DNA of 24,728 bases, taken from JABHHG01 sp964419445. GTDB lineage: Bacteria; Fidelibacterota; Marinisomatia; SCGC-AAA003-L08; D37C17. The stretch spans positions 1 through 24,728 of the forward strand of contig CAYQPE010000018.1 in NCBI GenBank assembly GCA_964419445.1. Direction: 5' to 3'. Of the stretch, positions 23,809-24,728 are shown in pieces. The translations under genes were made by a program, and so were the position numbers. Under the pieces are notes generated by a model. It worked only from the letters and a program-made list of their open reading frames with translations. It was not told the DNA's origin and made no database searches. Numbering within the stretch: the stretch's first letter is position 1; every line of letters starts with the position of its first letter.

Positions 23809-24708
23809 TTATCTTATATGTTCTAAAATATTCTTAGATACTTTTTCAAATGATTCCTGTATTAACCAATGACCTGAATTAAATTTTTCAATTTTATACT
23901 TCCCCTTTAAAAATTTCACAGAATCATCTACGCTTTTTTCATCAATGGCCATATCATTCATACCATATATTATTAAAGTTGGTATAGAGATATCACCAAT
24001 TTTAGTTACATCATCCTTAAAATTTGCCCTATACCAATTAAGTGCTGATTTTAGGGCTCCTTTTTGCTTAAAAATTTCTAAATAAGATTTAATTTCAGAT
24101 TCTGAACTTCTTCTCCATACGTTCCTTAAATATTTATATGAGAATATTTTAAAATATATTTCCGGTAAAATTGGTTTAATAAAAAAATTAACATATCCAC
24201 TTTTTTTTATCTGCACCTTATCATTCCTCATTGAATAAACAAAGGCATCTAAATGAGGGACTGATAATGCAGACCAAGTAATTATTCTATCAGAAAATTT
24301 TGAAGCCATATACCATCCAACAGCAGAACCCCAATCATGTCCAACTAAATGAAATTTATCAATATTAAATTCATTGGCAATATTTATAATATCTTGAGAT
24401 AGTTTGTCAATTGTATAATCAGATACTTTTGATGGCCTTGCTCCCTTACTATATCCTCTTTGATCAGGAGCAATAATTCTATATCCTTCATTATTAAGAA
24501 CGTCTATAAAATCAGTCCACATTCTTGATGTTTCTGGAAATCCGTGTAATAAAATTACAGTTTCTTTATCATTCTCCATACCGCCAACTCTACACGTAAA
24601 TGTAAAATTATTAGTCTCTACATCAGCAAAAGATTCATTATTTTTATTATAAAAGTTAATATTTTGAGTAAAACTCATAGATAATAGAATTATAAGTCCA
24701 AATTTCAT
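23809..24708 (-). CDS. Exported alpha/beta hydrolase, epoxide hydrolase-like
   Basis: 299 residues of the alpha/beta-hydrolase fold. The oxyanion motif HGFPE is at 55-59. The nucleophile elbow GHDWGS is at 123-128 with Asp125 as nucleophile, as in epoxide hydrolases and haloalkane dehalogenases rather than serine esterases. The acid is probably D252 (YGMND), the catalytic base is H280 (SGHW), and a lid tyrosine may be Y226 (NWYR). It would open epoxides to diols or hydrolyse related substrates. The first ~15 residues (MKFGLIILLSMSFTQ) look like a signal peptide, so it may act outside the cytoplasm, less usual for this family. Haloacetate dehalogenase is an alternative. It ends at a strong terminator. 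Confidence 0.87.
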   Translation of the reverse strand: MKFGLIILLSMSFTQNINFYNKNNESFADVETNNFTFTCRVGGMENDKETVILLHGFPETSRMWTDFIDVLNNEGYRIIAPDQRGYSKGARPSKVSDYTIDKLSQDIINIANEFNIDKFHLVGHDWGSAVGWYMASKFSDRIITWSALSVPHLDAFVYSMRNDKVQIKKSGYVNFFIKPILPEIYFKIFSYKYLRNVWRRSSESEIKSYLEIFKQKGALKSALNWYRANFKDDVTKIGDISIPTLIIYGMNDMAIDEKSVDDSVKFLKGKYKIEKFNSGHWLIQESFEKVSKNILEHIR

Positions 24709-24728
24709 TAATTAAATCTACAAAATAA

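Noticed and set aside
1..24728. CRISPR arrays, insertion sequences, phage genes or attachment sites.
   Set aside because: No regularly spaced repeats, transposase or integrase motifs, or terminal repeats were seen; the CAU tRNA is not flanked by a duplicated 3' end.

Overview
The window is an AT-rich, gene-dense chromosomal stretch of a Gram-negative, probably marine bacterium. Three features point to the FCB group, most likely Candidatus Marinimicrobia (SAR406). The major sigma factor lacks region 1.1 as in Bacteroidota. One large secreted protein carries a C-terminal Por/T9SS type A-like sorting domain plus the Cys-rich 'CTDPLAVNYNP...DDGSC' motif common in marine FCB proteins. A dockerin-like gene end opens the window. 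The taxon is inference; only housekeeping phylogeny would settle it. Some starts have a clear Shine-Dalgarno (SD) sequence and others have none.

Layout. 1-62: 3' end of a dockerin-like gene, with its terminator. 258-331: tRNA with CAU anticodon (minus strand). 332-676: intergenic region with two predicted hairpins that show the same CGTCCC loop. 677-2833: rsmA, the major sigma factor with a histone-H1-like lysine tail, and rpsU, closed by a strong terminator. 2922-8022: a tightly overlapped plus-strand operon of phosphohexomutase, deoC, a 23S rRNA m5U methyltransferase and a two-gene ABC-2 exporter. 8094-9736: a two-TM RCK-type K+ channel overlapping a stand-alone cyclic-nucleotide-binding protein. 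9733-13269 (minus): a class III adenylate cyclase with ATPase and TPR domains, tail to tail with the channel operon. 13304-16858 (minus): a large secreted protein with LDL-receptor class A and Notch-type LNR domains. 16997-20590: dnaG followed by two overlapping lipoprotein genes (Fn3-like and LamG-like). 20596-22837 (minus): a SulP anion transporter and a small predicted outer-membrane protein. 22950-24708 (minus): a GreA-type factor, a truncated DUF302 gene and an exported epoxide-hydrolase-like alpha/beta hydrolase.

Functionally, most of the window is information processing (rsmA, sigma factor, rpsU, rRNA methyltransferase, dnaG, greA, tRNA). The most system-like part is 8094-13269. A K+ channel, a separate cAMP-type binding subunit with intact ribose and phosphate ligands, and a cyclase that could make the ligand lie side by side. 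This suggests a split cyclic-nucleotide-gated K+ channel module; that reading is inference from gene order and motifs.
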